A stretch of DNA of 64,000 nucleotides from Anaerobacillus alkalidiazotrophicus (GTDB lineage Bacteria > Bacillota > Bacilli > Bacillales_H > Anaerobacillaceae). The position numbers and the translations under genes were made by a program. Positions 30,235 through 38,082 of this stretch are shown piece by piece. The number at the start of each line of letters is the position of its first letter. Position 1 is the stretch's first letter. The stretch lies in the NCBI RefSeq assembly GCF_001866055.1, contig NZ_MLQS01000031.1:186001-250000 (forward strand), read 5' to 3'. The notes under the pieces are model-generated. The model ran no database searches. It saw nothing but the letters and a program-made list of their open reading frames with translations, and was not told the origin of the DNA.

Positions 30235-31470
30235 TTGATACAAAAGTTTGAAACTCCCAATGGTGTAAGAATAGTACTAGAAAAAATACCAACGGTTAGG
30301 TCCGTTTCAATAGGTATTTGGATTGGAACAGGCTCTCGTTTTGAAACAACAGAAGATAATGGTGTATCCCATTTTTTAGAGCATATGTTTTTTAAAGGTA
30401 CAAAAACACGTTCTGCTAAAGAAATTGCGGAGGCATTTGATGGAATTGGTGGTCAAGTAAATGCTTTTACATCTAAGGAATATACTTGCTATTATGCAAA
30501 AGTTTTAGACGATCATGCTAGTATTGCTCTCGATGTACTTTCTGATATGTACTTTCATTCTCTTTTTGAAGAGAAAGAATTAGAAAAAGAAAAAAATGTA
30601 GTTCTTGAAGAAATTAAGATGTACGAGGACGCTCCGGACGATATTGTACACGATTTGTTAGCGCAAGCAAGTTTTGGAACTCACTCTTTGGGCTATCCAA
30701 TATTGGGTACACAACAAACGCTAAAATCTTTTTCTGAACGTACATTAAGAGATTATATGTCCCAACAGTACACCGCTGAAAATGTTGTAATTTCCATTGC
30801 TGGAAATGTTGATGAAGATTTTATTGGAAAAGTCGAAGCGATTTTTAAAGATGTTGAGAAAAGTGGTGTAGAGCGTGAGTACGTTACACCTAGTTTTTTA
30901 GCAGAAAAACTAGTTAGGAAAAAAGAAACAGAACAAGCGCACCTTTGCTTAGGGTTCGATGGTCTCCCAATTGGACATAAGGATATTTATAGCCTTGTGC
31001 TATTAAATAATATTTTAGGTGGAAGTATGAGTAGTCGATTATTTCAGGAGGTAAGGGAGAAAAAAGGGTTAGCATATTCTGTATTTTCTTACCACTCTTC
31101 TTACCATGATAACGGAATGTTAACAGTTTATAGCGGAACGGCGCCAAATCAATTAGATGAACTATTTGACACGATGATGGAGACGTTAAACAGTATCAAG
31201 AGTCAAGGTATTACTGAAAAAGAATTAACCAAAGGTAAAGAACAATTAAAGGGTAATTTAATGCTTAGTTTAGAAAGTACGAATAGCCGTATGAGCAGAA
31301 ATGGGAAAAATGAGTTACTACTAAAAAGGCATCGCTCTCTAGATGAAATTATTGATGAAATAAATCGAGTATCGATAACTAACGTAAATAAACTAAGCAA
31401 AAACCTTTTTAGCCAGCCATATTCGTTATCTTTAATAAGCCCACAAGGGAAACTACCGACAGGGATTTAA
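30235..31470 (+). CDS. mlpA: M16 family zinc peptidase MlpA (YmxG)
   Basis: The 411-aa protein is a pitrilysin-type processing peptidase. It has the inverted zinc motif HFLEH (residues 46-50) within NGVSHFLEHMFFKGT, the third ligand region VVLEEIKMYEDAPDD, and the C-terminal LGGSMSSRLFQEVREKKGLA that closes the active site. Translation starts at TTG 30235, 8 nt after AGGAGG. In B. subtilis the MlpA homologue is reported to lower extracellular protease gene expression. The substrate is unknown. Confidence 0.94.
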   Translation: MIQKFETPNGVRIVLEKIPTVRSVSIGIWIGTGSRFETTEDNGVSHFLEHMFFKGTKTRSAKEIAEAFDGIGGQVNAFTSKEYTCYYAKVLDDHASIALDVLSDMYFHSLFEEKELEKEKNVVLEEIKMYEDAPDDIVHDLLAQASFGTHSLGYPILGTQQTLKSFSERTLRDYMSQQYTAENVVISIAGNVDEDFIGKVEAIFKDVEKSGVEREYVTPSFLAEKLVRKKETEQAHLCLGFDGLPIGHKDIYSLVLLNNILGGSMSSRLFQEVREKKGLAYSVFSYHSSYHDNGMLTVYSGTAPNQLDELFDTMMETLNSIKSQGITEKELTKGKEQLKGNLMLSLESTNSRMSRNGKNELLLKRHRSLDEIIDEINRVSITNVNKLSKNLFSQPYSLSLISPQGKLPTGI

Positions 31471-31623
31471 TTTATCCCACTCTTAAGGGGCAGGAAGACC
31501 CCCACCTCAAAACTTAAGAAAATCGAGAAGTTTAGGTGGGGGATTAACTGCCCCTTAAGGTCCGATATAGAATAACTTTCAACAGTGGGGATGAAGGAAA
31601 ACCCCACTGATTGAAGTTCAGCT
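31471..31623. repeat. Cloverleaf-like intergenic repeat, full copy (TTTATCCCAC family)
   Basis: Starting right at the mlpA stop, this element has a perfect 12-bp outer stem CTTAAGGGGCAG (31482-31493)/CTGCCCCTTAAG (31548-31559) around the inner stem CCCCCACCT (31499-31507)/AGGTGGGGG (31534-31542). A further hairpin CAGTGGGG/CCCCACTG (31583-31609) follows. It begins TTTATCCCAC and ends ACTGATTGAAGTTCAGCT. Related copies lie at 50239 and 63523. No coding capacity. Confidence 0.75.
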
Positions 31624-31691
31624 GTATTTTTAAATAGTTAGGGAACACCCAACGAAGGAGAAGAAATTCTACATTGGTTGGAGTTCATCTT

Positions 31692-31730
31692 AAAAACCTT
31701 TAGACAATTCGATGTCTAAAGGTTTTTTAA
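31692..31730 (+). terminator. Terminator in the mlpA-ymxH spacer
   Basis: AAAAACCTTTAGACA (31692-31706) pairs perfectly with TGTCTAAAGGTTTTT (31713-31727), with T residues on one side and A residues on the other, so it can act in both directions. Confidence 0.9.
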
Positions 31731-31807
31731 TAGTACTATCTCTAATAATATCTTGAATATGATAATAATATAGAAGGAATTATTAGTAAAGGAAGGATGA
31801 GAGTATT

Positions 31808-32047
31808 ATGAGATTAAGTGAGATAAGTGGAAAAGAAATTATTGATTATGATAAAGGTGAAAGACTAGGTATCTTAGGTCAGACAGATCTTGTTATTGAT
31901 GAGGAAACTGGGAAAATTGAATCTTTTATCATCCCTTCTATGAAGTGGTTTGGTTTAGGGAAAAAAGAAAAAGAAGTAACTGTTCACTGGCGCCAAATTA
32001 TTAAAATTGGTACCGATATGATAATAATTGATGTAGATAAGAAATAA
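31808..32047 (+). CDS. ymxH: YlmC/YmxH family PRC-barrel protein
   Basis: The 79-aa product is a single PRC-barrel domain (MRLSEISGKEIIDYDKGERL, LGQTDLVIDEETGKIESFII), the YlmC/YmxH family found only in spore-forming Firmicutes. Function is unknown; a sporulation role is assumed from its distribution. AAGGAAGGATGAG lies upstream. It is an isolated gene between two terminators, just ahead of the dipicolinate synthase genes. Confidence 0.92.
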   Translation: MRLSEISGKEIIDYDKGERLGILGQTDLVIDEETGKIESFIIPSMKWFGLGKKEKEVTVHWRQIIKIGTDMIIIDVDKK

Positions 32048-32089
32048 AGTTAACGATAAACTAAGTAGATTGAAAAATAAAGGGCAACA

Positions 32090-32128
32090 AAAGGGTGTGA
32101 AATCGAAGATGATTTCACACCCTTTTTG
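32090..32128 (+). terminator. Terminator after ymxH
   Basis: AAAGGGTGTGAAATC (about 32090-32104) pairs with GATTTCACACCCTTTTT (32111-32127) around a 6-nt loop. Confidence 0.93.
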
Positions 32129-32253
32129 TCTTTTTATATTTTGCGCATACATATTGGTTTTAGAGTATCACTGCGCTTTTAGACACTTTTTGTTTTTTCT
32201 CGACGCGACTTAACAATCCAAAATAAAATGAATAGTTAAGTACCTTCCCATTC

Positions 32254-32282
32254 ACCAAATAGGTGAATGTTACATAATATGA
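32254..32282 (+). promoter_or_regulatory. Candidate SigK-type promoter for dpaAB
   Basis: ACC at 32254-32256 and CATAATATG at 32273-32281, with about 16 bp between them, resemble the mother-cell SigK pattern (AC at -35, CATA...TA at -10). B. subtilis spoVF is expressed in the mother cell under SigK. A perfect small palindrome TTCACC-AAATA-GGTGAA (32251-32266) overlaps the upstream box. Confidence 0.4.
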
Positions 32283-32357
32283 TTTTGAATTAATTATATG
32301 GAAGTATTCCCCTGTGTAACGATTTAAAACGCACAACAGTGAGAAAGGGGAGAAACA

Positions 32358-33260
32358 ATGTTAACAGGGAAACATGTTGCGGTTATTGGTGGCGATGCTA
32401 GACAGCTTGAAGTGATCCGCAAATTGATTGAGCTTGATGCCAAAATTTCACTAATAGGTTTTGATCAGTTAGATGAAGGTTTTGTTGGAGCTACAAAAGT
32501 CCAACTAGAACATGTTGACTTTCGTACAGTTGAAGCAATTGTCTTACCAGTTAGTGGAACTAGCTTAGAAGGTGAAATTGAAACAATTTTTTCAAATGAA
32601 AAAATTGTCTTAAAAGTAGATCATTTAAAAGCAACGCCTGAGTATTGTACTGTATTTTCTGGAATAAGTAATCAATATCTAAAAAAAATTGTTAAAGACG
32701 CGGATAGAAAGCTGGTAGAACTATTTGAGAGAAATGATGTAGCTATTTACAATTCCATCCCAACGATGGAAGGGACGTTAATGATGGTTATTCAAAACAC
32801 TGATATTACTATTCATCGTTCTAACGTTGTTGTATTAGGCTTTGGTAGAGTAGGTATGACAGTCGCAAGGGCATTTCATGCTCTTGGTGCAAGTGTGAAA
32901 GTGGCTGCAAATCAAAGTAATCTATTAGCTCGAATTTATGAAATGGGGTTTGAGCCAATAGAGTTATCAAAGCTTGAATCGAAAGTAGAGAATACTGATG
33001 TATGTATTAATACAATTCCTGCTAAGGTATTAACGGCCAAGATAATTTCAAAAATGCCTACACGATCACTCATTATAGATTTAGCATCTAAACCGGGTGG
33101 TACAGATTTTCGTTATGCAGAAAAAAGAGGTATTAAAGCAATGCTTGCACCAGGTCTGCCAGGTATTGTTGCCCCAAAAACAGCAGGGCAAATTATCGCA
33201 AATGTTCTTTCGAAGCTTCTCATTGAAGAACAAAACAATATTGAGGAGGATCAATCATGA
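32358..33260 (+). CDS. dpaA: Dipicolinate synthase subunit A
   Basis: DpaA and DpaB convert dihydrodipicolinate to dipicolinic acid in the mother cell, which is loaded into the forespore core with calcium. The 300-aa protein has an N-terminal GKHVAVIGGDARQLEVIRKL segment and a Rossmann nucleotide-binding motif (VVVLGFGRVGMTVARAFHAL, about 156-175). GAAAGGGGAGAAAC is the ribosome site. It overlaps dpaB by 4 nt. Confidence 0.96.
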   Translation: MLTGKHVAVIGGDARQLEVIRKLIELDAKISLIGFDQLDEGFVGATKVQLEHVDFRTVEAIVLPVSGTSLEGEIETIFSNEKIVLKVDHLKATPEYCTVFSGISNQYLKKIVKDADRKLVELFERNDVAIYNSIPTMEGTLMMVIQNTDITIHRSNVVVLGFGRVGMTVARAFHALGASVKVAANQSNLLARIYEMGFEPIELSKLESKVENTDVCINTIPAKVLTAKIISKMPTRSLIIDLASKPGGTDFRYAEKRGIKAMLAPGLPGIVAPKTAGQIIANVLSKLLIEEQNNIEEDQS

Positions 33261-33853
33261 CATTAAAAGGCAAGCATATAGGTTTTGGGTTAACAGGATC
33301 ACACTGTACGTATAGTGCTGTTCTTCCCGAGATGAAAAAATTGGTTGATGCTGGAGCAAAGGTAACTCCGTTTGTTACGCATGTAGTAAAGACAACGGAT
33401 ACGAAATTTGGAGACAGCGCAGATTGGTTGGCACAAATAAAACAAATTACAAATGAGGAAATTGTAGATACCATTGTAAAAGCAGAACCTTTTGGTCCAA
33501 AAACCCCATTAGATTGTATGGTAATCGCGCCGTTAACTGGGAACTCCGCAAGTAAGCTAGCTAACGCTCTTACAGATTCACCGGTTCTAATGGCTGCTAA
33601 AGCGACATTAAGAAACTTAAAACCTGTTGTTTTAGGTATTTCTACTAATGATGCCCTAGGATTAAACGGGATGAATATCATGAAATTAATGGCTACTAAA
33701 AATATTTATTTTATACCATATGGGCAAGACGATCCTTTTAAAAAACCGAATTCATTAGTAGCTAGAATGAGTTCACTGCAAGATACTATAGAAGCAGCAC
33801 TTAAAGGAAAGCAAGTACAACCAGTTCTTGTTGAAAGATACAAAGATTCTTAA
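33257..33853 (+). CDS. dpaB: Dipicolinate synthase subunit B (flavoprotein)
   Basis: The 198-aa subunit belongs to the HFCD flavoprotein family (KHIGFGLTGSHCTYSAVLPE, APLTGNSASKLANALTDSPV, STNDALGLNG). It starts within the dpaA stop (ATGA), so the two subunits are made together. In combination with DapA, which supplies dihydrodipicolinate downstream, this cluster gives spores their dipicolinate. Confidence 0.96.
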   Translation: MTLKGKHIGFGLTGSHCTYSAVLPEMKKLVDAGAKVTPFVTHVVKTTDTKFGDSADWLAQIKQITNEEIVDTIVKAEPFGPKTPLDCMVIAPLTGNSASKLANALTDSPVLMAAKATLRNLKPVVLGISTNDALGLNGMNIMKLMATKNIYFIPYGQDDPFKKPNSLVARMSSLQDTIEAALKGKQVQPVLVERYKDS

Positions 33854-34171
33854 TCTATCTTACGAGAGTCTTAGCGTAAGCACGTTGACCCGTTTTCAAT
33901 TGCCGAAGAGTATGATAAGATATAACCCATATGTATGGATGTTAGATTTAATACTAAGGCTTTAGTTACTATATAGTATCGTATTTTTCTTGAAGTACGC
34001 TATTATATATCCATATTTTTTCATTAGTAGTGAAAAAATATTAAAAAAGTAGGCCTATCCTATACTATTATTAATATATTTAAATGATAGTATATGTAAT
34101 CAAAAAAGTATTGCTCTAAGGTTTAAACAATTTAAAAAACATTTTTAAATTTAGAAGGGAGTCTTATCATT
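33854..34171 (+). promoter_or_regulatory. Gene-free asd upstream region with an AT-rich palindrome
   Basis: No gene is seen. The main feature is the inverted repeat TATACTAT (34061-34068)/ATAGTATA (34087-34094) with an 18-bp spacer, which could be a protein-binding site or part of the asd promoter region. The rest is AT-rich. AAGGGAG (34153-34159) is the asd ribosome site. Confidence 0.35.
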
Positions 34172-35221
34172 ATGGCAATGAAAACAGGTTTTCACGTAGC
34201 AGTAGTTGGAGCAACTGGTGCAGTTGGACAACAAATGTTAAAAACATTGGAAGAACGCAACTTTCCTATCTCAAAACTAACATTACTTTCATCAAAACGA
34301 TCAGCAGGGAAAAAAGTTATTTTTAAAGGTGAAGAAGTAGTTATTCAAGAAGCTACACCTGAAAGTTTTGAAGGTGTACAAATCGCCTTATTTAGTGCTG
34401 GGGGTTCGATTTCAAAAGCATTAGCACCAGAAGCAGTTAAAAGAGGGGCAATTTGTGTAGACAATACAAGTGCATTCCGTATGGACCCTAATACACCGCT
34501 AGTTGTTCCTGAAGTAAACGAAGATGCTTTGCATAACCATAATGGCATTATTGCTAATCCCAATTGCTCAACTATTCAGATGGTTGTAGGATTAGAACCA
34601 ATTCGTAAAAAATATGGTTTGAAAAAAGTTATTGTATCGACGTATCAGGCAGTTAGTGGTGCTGGTGCAAACGCAATTAAGGAAATGAAGGACCAAACAG
34701 CATCTATTTTAGAAGAAAAAGAATTTACTCCGGAAATATTACCGTGCGGTAGTGATAAAAAACATTATCAAATTGCATTTAATGCTATCCCGCAAATTGA
34801 TAAATTCGAAGATAACGGATTTACATTTGAAGAAATGAAAATGATTAATGAAACGAAGAAAATCATGGATATGCCAGATTTACATGTAGCGGCTACATGT
34901 GTAAGAATTCCGGTAGAAACAGGACATTCTGAATCTCTGTTTATAGAAGTTGAAAAAGAAGGTTTAACGGTTGCCGAAATGAAAGATTTATTAAAAGTAG
35001 CACCAGGTGTAGTCTTAGAAGATGAGCCAGAAAATCAAGTTTATCCAATGGCTATTAATTCTGTTGGAAAAAATGATGTATTTATAGGTAGAATCCGCCA
35101 AGATTTAGATAATTCAAAAGGATTTTATATGTGGGTTGTCTCGGATAACTTATTAAAAGGAGCAGCTTGGAATTCAGTTCAAATTGCTGAAAGCTTAGTT
35201 AAGCTTGGTTTACTAAAATAA
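34172..35221 (+). CDS. asd: Aspartate-semialdehyde dehydrogenase
   Basis: Asd reduces aspartyl phosphate to aspartate semialdehyde, the branch point to lysine/diaminopimelate and threonine/methionine. The 349-aa protein has the NADPH-binding VVGATGAVGQQMLKTLEERN, the catalytic cysteine in NPNCSTIQMVVGLEPI, VSTYQAVSGAGANAI, and CVRIPVETGHSESLFIE. It is the usual partner of dapG and dapA, here with spacers of ~200-270 nt between the genes. Confidence 0.97.
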   Translation: MAMKTGFHVAVVGATGAVGQQMLKTLEERNFPISKLTLLSSKRSAGKKVIFKGEEVVIQEATPESFEGVQIALFSAGGSISKALAPEAVKRGAICVDNTSAFRMDPNTPLVVPEVNEDALHNHNGIIANPNCSTIQMVVGLEPIRKKYGLKKVIVSTYQAVSGAGANAIKEMKDQTASILEEKEFTPEILPCGSDKKHYQIAFNAIPQIDKFEDNGFTFEEMKMINETKKIMDMPDLHVAATCVRIPVETGHSESLFIEVEKEGLTVAEMKDLLKVAPGVVLEDEPENQVYPMAINSVGKNDVFIGRIRQDLDNSKGFYMWVVSDNLLKGAAWNSVQIAESLVKLGLLK

Positions 35222-35240
35222 ATGTAATCAAGAAATAATG

Positions 35241-35346
35241 AAGGCTGACGTAAAAAGTGAGATAGCCCATCATCAAGTACAATGATTGATAAACGTAGTT
35301 TATCTTTAGGAGCTTTCATCTTTTTAGTCAGCCTTTACTTTTATTA
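35241..35346 (+). terminator. Long imperfect hairpin after asd
   Basis: AAGGCTGAC (35241-35249) followed by TAAAAAG pairs with CTTTTTA and GTCAGCCTT (ending near 35335), closing a ~65-nt internal region; TTACTTTTATT follows. It most resembles a terminator with a long loop. No lysine riboswitch (L-box) features are seen. Confidence 0.6.
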
Positions 35347-35432
35347 CACAATAAGCCAATAAAACACGTTGAATAGAGTTTTAAAACTATTTTCATAAAA
35401 GATAATACTCTTATAAAGAGGTGTACTATGAA

Positions 35433-36653
35433 ATGAAAATTATTGTTCAAAAATTCGGTGGAACATCATTGAAAAATGAAGAAACAAGGTCATTAGCTGC
35501 ACAACACGTTCTTACCGCTATTAAAGAAGGATACAAAGTAGTAGTAGTTGTCTCAGCCATTGGGCGAAAAGGTGATCCATATGCAACAGATACACTCCTT
35601 AATTTAATTACTAATGAGACCGGAACATTTGTGACGAAACGTGAGAAAGATCTATTGATGTCTTGTGGAGAACTGATATCATCTGTCGTTTTTTGTAACT
35701 TACTAGGAAGTCTAAAATTAAAAACAATGGCTATGACTGGAGCGCAAGCAGGCTTTAGAACTAATGAAGATTTCTCAAACGCTAAAATTATTGAAATGAA
35801 ATGTGATTATTTATTAGAAAAACTTGAAAATCATGATTGTGTTGTTGTAACAGGATTTCAAGGTATGTCTCCTAACGGTGAGTTAACAACGTTAGGGCGT
35901 GGTGGAAGTGATACTTCAGCAACCGCACTGGGCGCTGCAGTACAAGCGGAATGGGTTGATATTTTTACAGATGTTGAAGGACTAATGACTGCAGACCCTA
36001 GGATTGTATCTGAAGCAAAATCTATTCATACTGTAACATACAATGAGGTTTGTAATATGGCCTACCAAGGTGCGAAGGTCATCCATCCACGTGCGGTGGA
36101 AATTGCAATGAATGCCAAGCTACCAATTAAAATTCGTTCTACTTTTTCCGATTTAGAAGGGACGTTAGTTACTTCAGATAATAAGCGACGTGGTGGAATG
36201 GATGTTGAAGAAAGACTAGTTACTGGTATCGCCTATGTTTCAAATGTTTCACAAATCAAAGTTTTAGCAAAAGATGGAGATTACAATCTTCAATCGCAAG
36301 TTTTTAAAGCGATGGCGAACGAAGGAATTAGTGTTGATTTTATAAATATTAATCTTATGGGTGTAGTTTACACTGTTATGGATGAAAATACAGATAAAGC
36401 AATTGAACTTCTTAGAGGTATGGGATATGAACCTATCGTAACAAGAAAACTTGCTAAAGTTTCTGTGATTGGTGCTGGGATGACAGGTGTTCCTGGGGTT
36501 ACAGCTAAAATTGTCGGCAGTCTCGCAGAAGAAAATATCAGTATTTTACAATCGGCAGACTCACATACAACAATCTGGGTATTAGTAAAAGAAGAAGATA
36601 AGGTAAAAGCTGTTAATGCGCTGCACCGAATATTTAAACTGGATCAAAATTAA
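35433..36653 (+). CDS. dapG: Aspartate kinase (DapG type)
   Basis: Aspartokinase phosphorylates aspartate in the first step to diaminopimelate and lysine. The 406-aa protein shows the N-terminal MKIIVQKFGGTSLKNEE, VVVVVSAIGRKGDPYATD, TLGRGGSDTSATALGAAVQA and two C-terminal ACT domains (about 265-400). Position next to asd and dapA indicates DapG, the diaminopimelate-inhibited isozyme of B. subtilis. ATG 35433 is preferred over GTG 35421, which would lie inside the AAAGAGGTG ribosome site. Confidence 0.95.
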   Translation: MKIIVQKFGGTSLKNEETRSLAAQHVLTAIKEGYKVVVVVSAIGRKGDPYATDTLLNLITNETGTFVTKREKDLLMSCGELISSVVFCNLLGSLKLKTMAMTGAQAGFRTNEDFSNAKIIEMKCDYLLEKLENHDCVVVTGFQGMSPNGELTTLGRGGSDTSATALGAAVQAEWVDIFTDVEGLMTADPRIVSEAKSIHTVTYNEVCNMAYQGAKVIHPRAVEIAMNAKLPIKIRSTFSDLEGTLVTSDNKRRGGMDVEERLVTGIAYVSNVSQIKVLAKDGDYNLQSQVFKAMANEGISVDFININLMGVVYTVMDENTDKAIELLRGMGYEPIVTRKLAKVSVIGAGMTGVPGVTAKIVGSLAEENISILQSADSHTTIWVLVKEEDKVKAVNALHRIFKLDQN

Positions 36654-36754
36654 TCTGAAATATTTTTAGATAATCAAAAAAATTTTGAATAATACTACGT
36701 CGTAGTGAAGTTTTTGTGCCAAGGTAAAAAAGTATAAAATTTCTAATTTGGAAA

Positions 36755-36882
36755 CTGTCTAGCGCAAGCAGCCTATGAGCTCGGTCACTTCAGTTCGTCA
36801 ATTGCGCTCAAAGAGTAGACCGCTACTTGCCGACCTTCCAGTGTTTGTCGCCGATAGGCGGGCGCCTTGTGCTTTTCTTATG
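36755..36882. repeat. Intergenic repeat copy C2 in the dapG-dapA spacer
   Basis: Bases 36755-36790 match 3405-3440 at 33 of 36 positions. The far end (CGCCGATAGGCG, then GCGCCTTGTGCTTTTCTTA, to about 36880) resembles the - strand sequence at 24041-24058. The element is GC-richer than its surroundings and has a short internal hairpin (CGCC-GATA-GGCG). It separates two genes of one pathway. Confidence 0.6.
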
Positions 36883-36920
36883 AGTCTTGAATTATGTGAA
36901 TGACAAAGGGGTTGAATAAC

Positions 36921-37784
36921 GTGAATTTTGGGCATGTAATTACTGCTATGGTAACACCTTTTGATCATAATAACCGAGTTGATTTTTCAAAAACGACTAA
37001 GTTAATTGAACACTTAATCAATACTGGGACAGATTGTTTAGTGGTTGCAGGTACGACTGGTGAATCGCCAACTCTTAGTTTTGATGAGAAGGTTTCATTA
37101 TTTGAGCATACAGTTGAAGTTGTAGCAGGTCGAATACCTGTGATTGCAGGGACAGGGAGTAATAATACCTTTATTTCTATAGAGCTTACAAAAAAGGCTG
37201 AGAGTGTTGGAGTTGATGGTGTTATGCTTGTAGCTCCATATTATAACAAGCCATCTCAAAAAGGTATGTATGAACATTTTAAAACAATCGCAAATGCCAC
37301 TACTTTACCAGTCATGCTCTACAATATACCTAGCCGTTCAGTTGTAAACATGACGACTGAATTAGTCGTAGAATTATCAAAAATAGATAATATTATCGCT
37401 ATCAAAGAGGCGAGTGGAAATTTAGATCAAGTTACTTCCATCATATCAGGAACATCTGATGATTTTCTCGTGTATAGTGGAGATGATAGCCTAACTCTTC
37501 CTTTACTTGCTGTAGGGGGAAATGGTGTCGTTTCGGTTGCTTCACATGTGGTAGGAAAAGAGTTTAAGGAAATGATAACAGCATTTAATTCAGGCCAACT
37601 GAAAGAGGCAGCTAAGCTACATCAACAGCTCCTCCCACTAGTTAAAGCATTATTCAAAGCTCCTAATCCATGTCCAGTTAAAGCAGCATTAGCGCTTAAA
37701 GGAATAGATGTTGGTGGTGTTCGCTTACCACTAGTTCCGCTCTCTGAAATTGAGCGAGAAGATTTAGCAAAAGTATTGAAATAA
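36921..37784 (+). CDS. dapA: 4-hydroxy-tetrahydrodipicolinate synthase
   Basis: DapA condenses pyruvate and aspartate semialdehyde, the entry step to diaminopimelate, lysine and dipicolinate. The 287-aa TIM-barrel protein has VVAGTTGESPTLS, the catalytic tyrosine in MLYNIPSRS (Tyr 134) and the Schiff-base lysine in IIAIKEASGN (Lys 162). The start is GTG 36921: AAAGGGG lies 9 nt upstream and the N-terminus then reads MNFGHVITAM, matching B. subtilis DapA as I recall it. The in-frame ATG 36900 has no such support. Confidence 0.96.
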   Translation: MNFGHVITAMVTPFDHNNRVDFSKTTKLIEHLINTGTDCLVVAGTTGESPTLSFDEKVSLFEHTVEVVAGRIPVIAGTGSNNTFISIELTKKAESVGVDGVMLVAPYYNKPSQKGMYEHFKTIANATTLPVMLYNIPSRSVVNMTTELVVELSKIDNIIAIKEASGNLDQVTSIISGTSDDFLVYSGDDSLTLPLLAVGGNGVVSVASHVVGKEFKEMITAFNSGQLKEAAKLHQQLLPLVKALFKAPNPCPVKAALALKGIDVGGVRLPLVPLSEIEREDLAKVLK

Positions 37785-37820
37785 AAATCTTTTCAAAAAT
37801 CTTTCATAAATTCATCTCCA

Positions 37821-37866
37821 AAAAGGAACCGTATTATTTTGTAGATATAATGGTTCCTTTTCTCGT
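37821..37866 (+). terminator. Terminator after dapA
   Basis: AAAAGGAACC (37821-37830) pairs with GGTTCCTTTT (37852-37861) across a 21-nt AT-rich loop, then CTCGTTTTA. Confidence 0.8.
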
Positions 37867-38082
37867 TTTACTTTCCTTTTTTCCTCATATTTTGTTTGCT
37901 ATTTAATTGCTATATATAATCCCTAATTTGTTGTTTAATTATTTTTTCCACTATTACATAAATATTCTTGTGTTCCAATTATAAGATAAGTTATACTACA
38001 AACAAGTGATTAGTTCGGGTCTAAAAAATAATAAGTGTATTTTGATTATTGATGAAAATTTAATATGGGAGGAACAAGTACA

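Noticed and set aside
33220..33681. 153-codon ORF on the - strand opposite dpaB
   Set aside because: It is fully antisense to a well-supported gene, with no recognisable product.
35222..35432. Lysine riboswitch (L-box) before dapG
   Set aside because: Only one long hairpin is present; the five-helix L-box signature and its conserved loops are absent, and the hairpin looks like the asd terminator.
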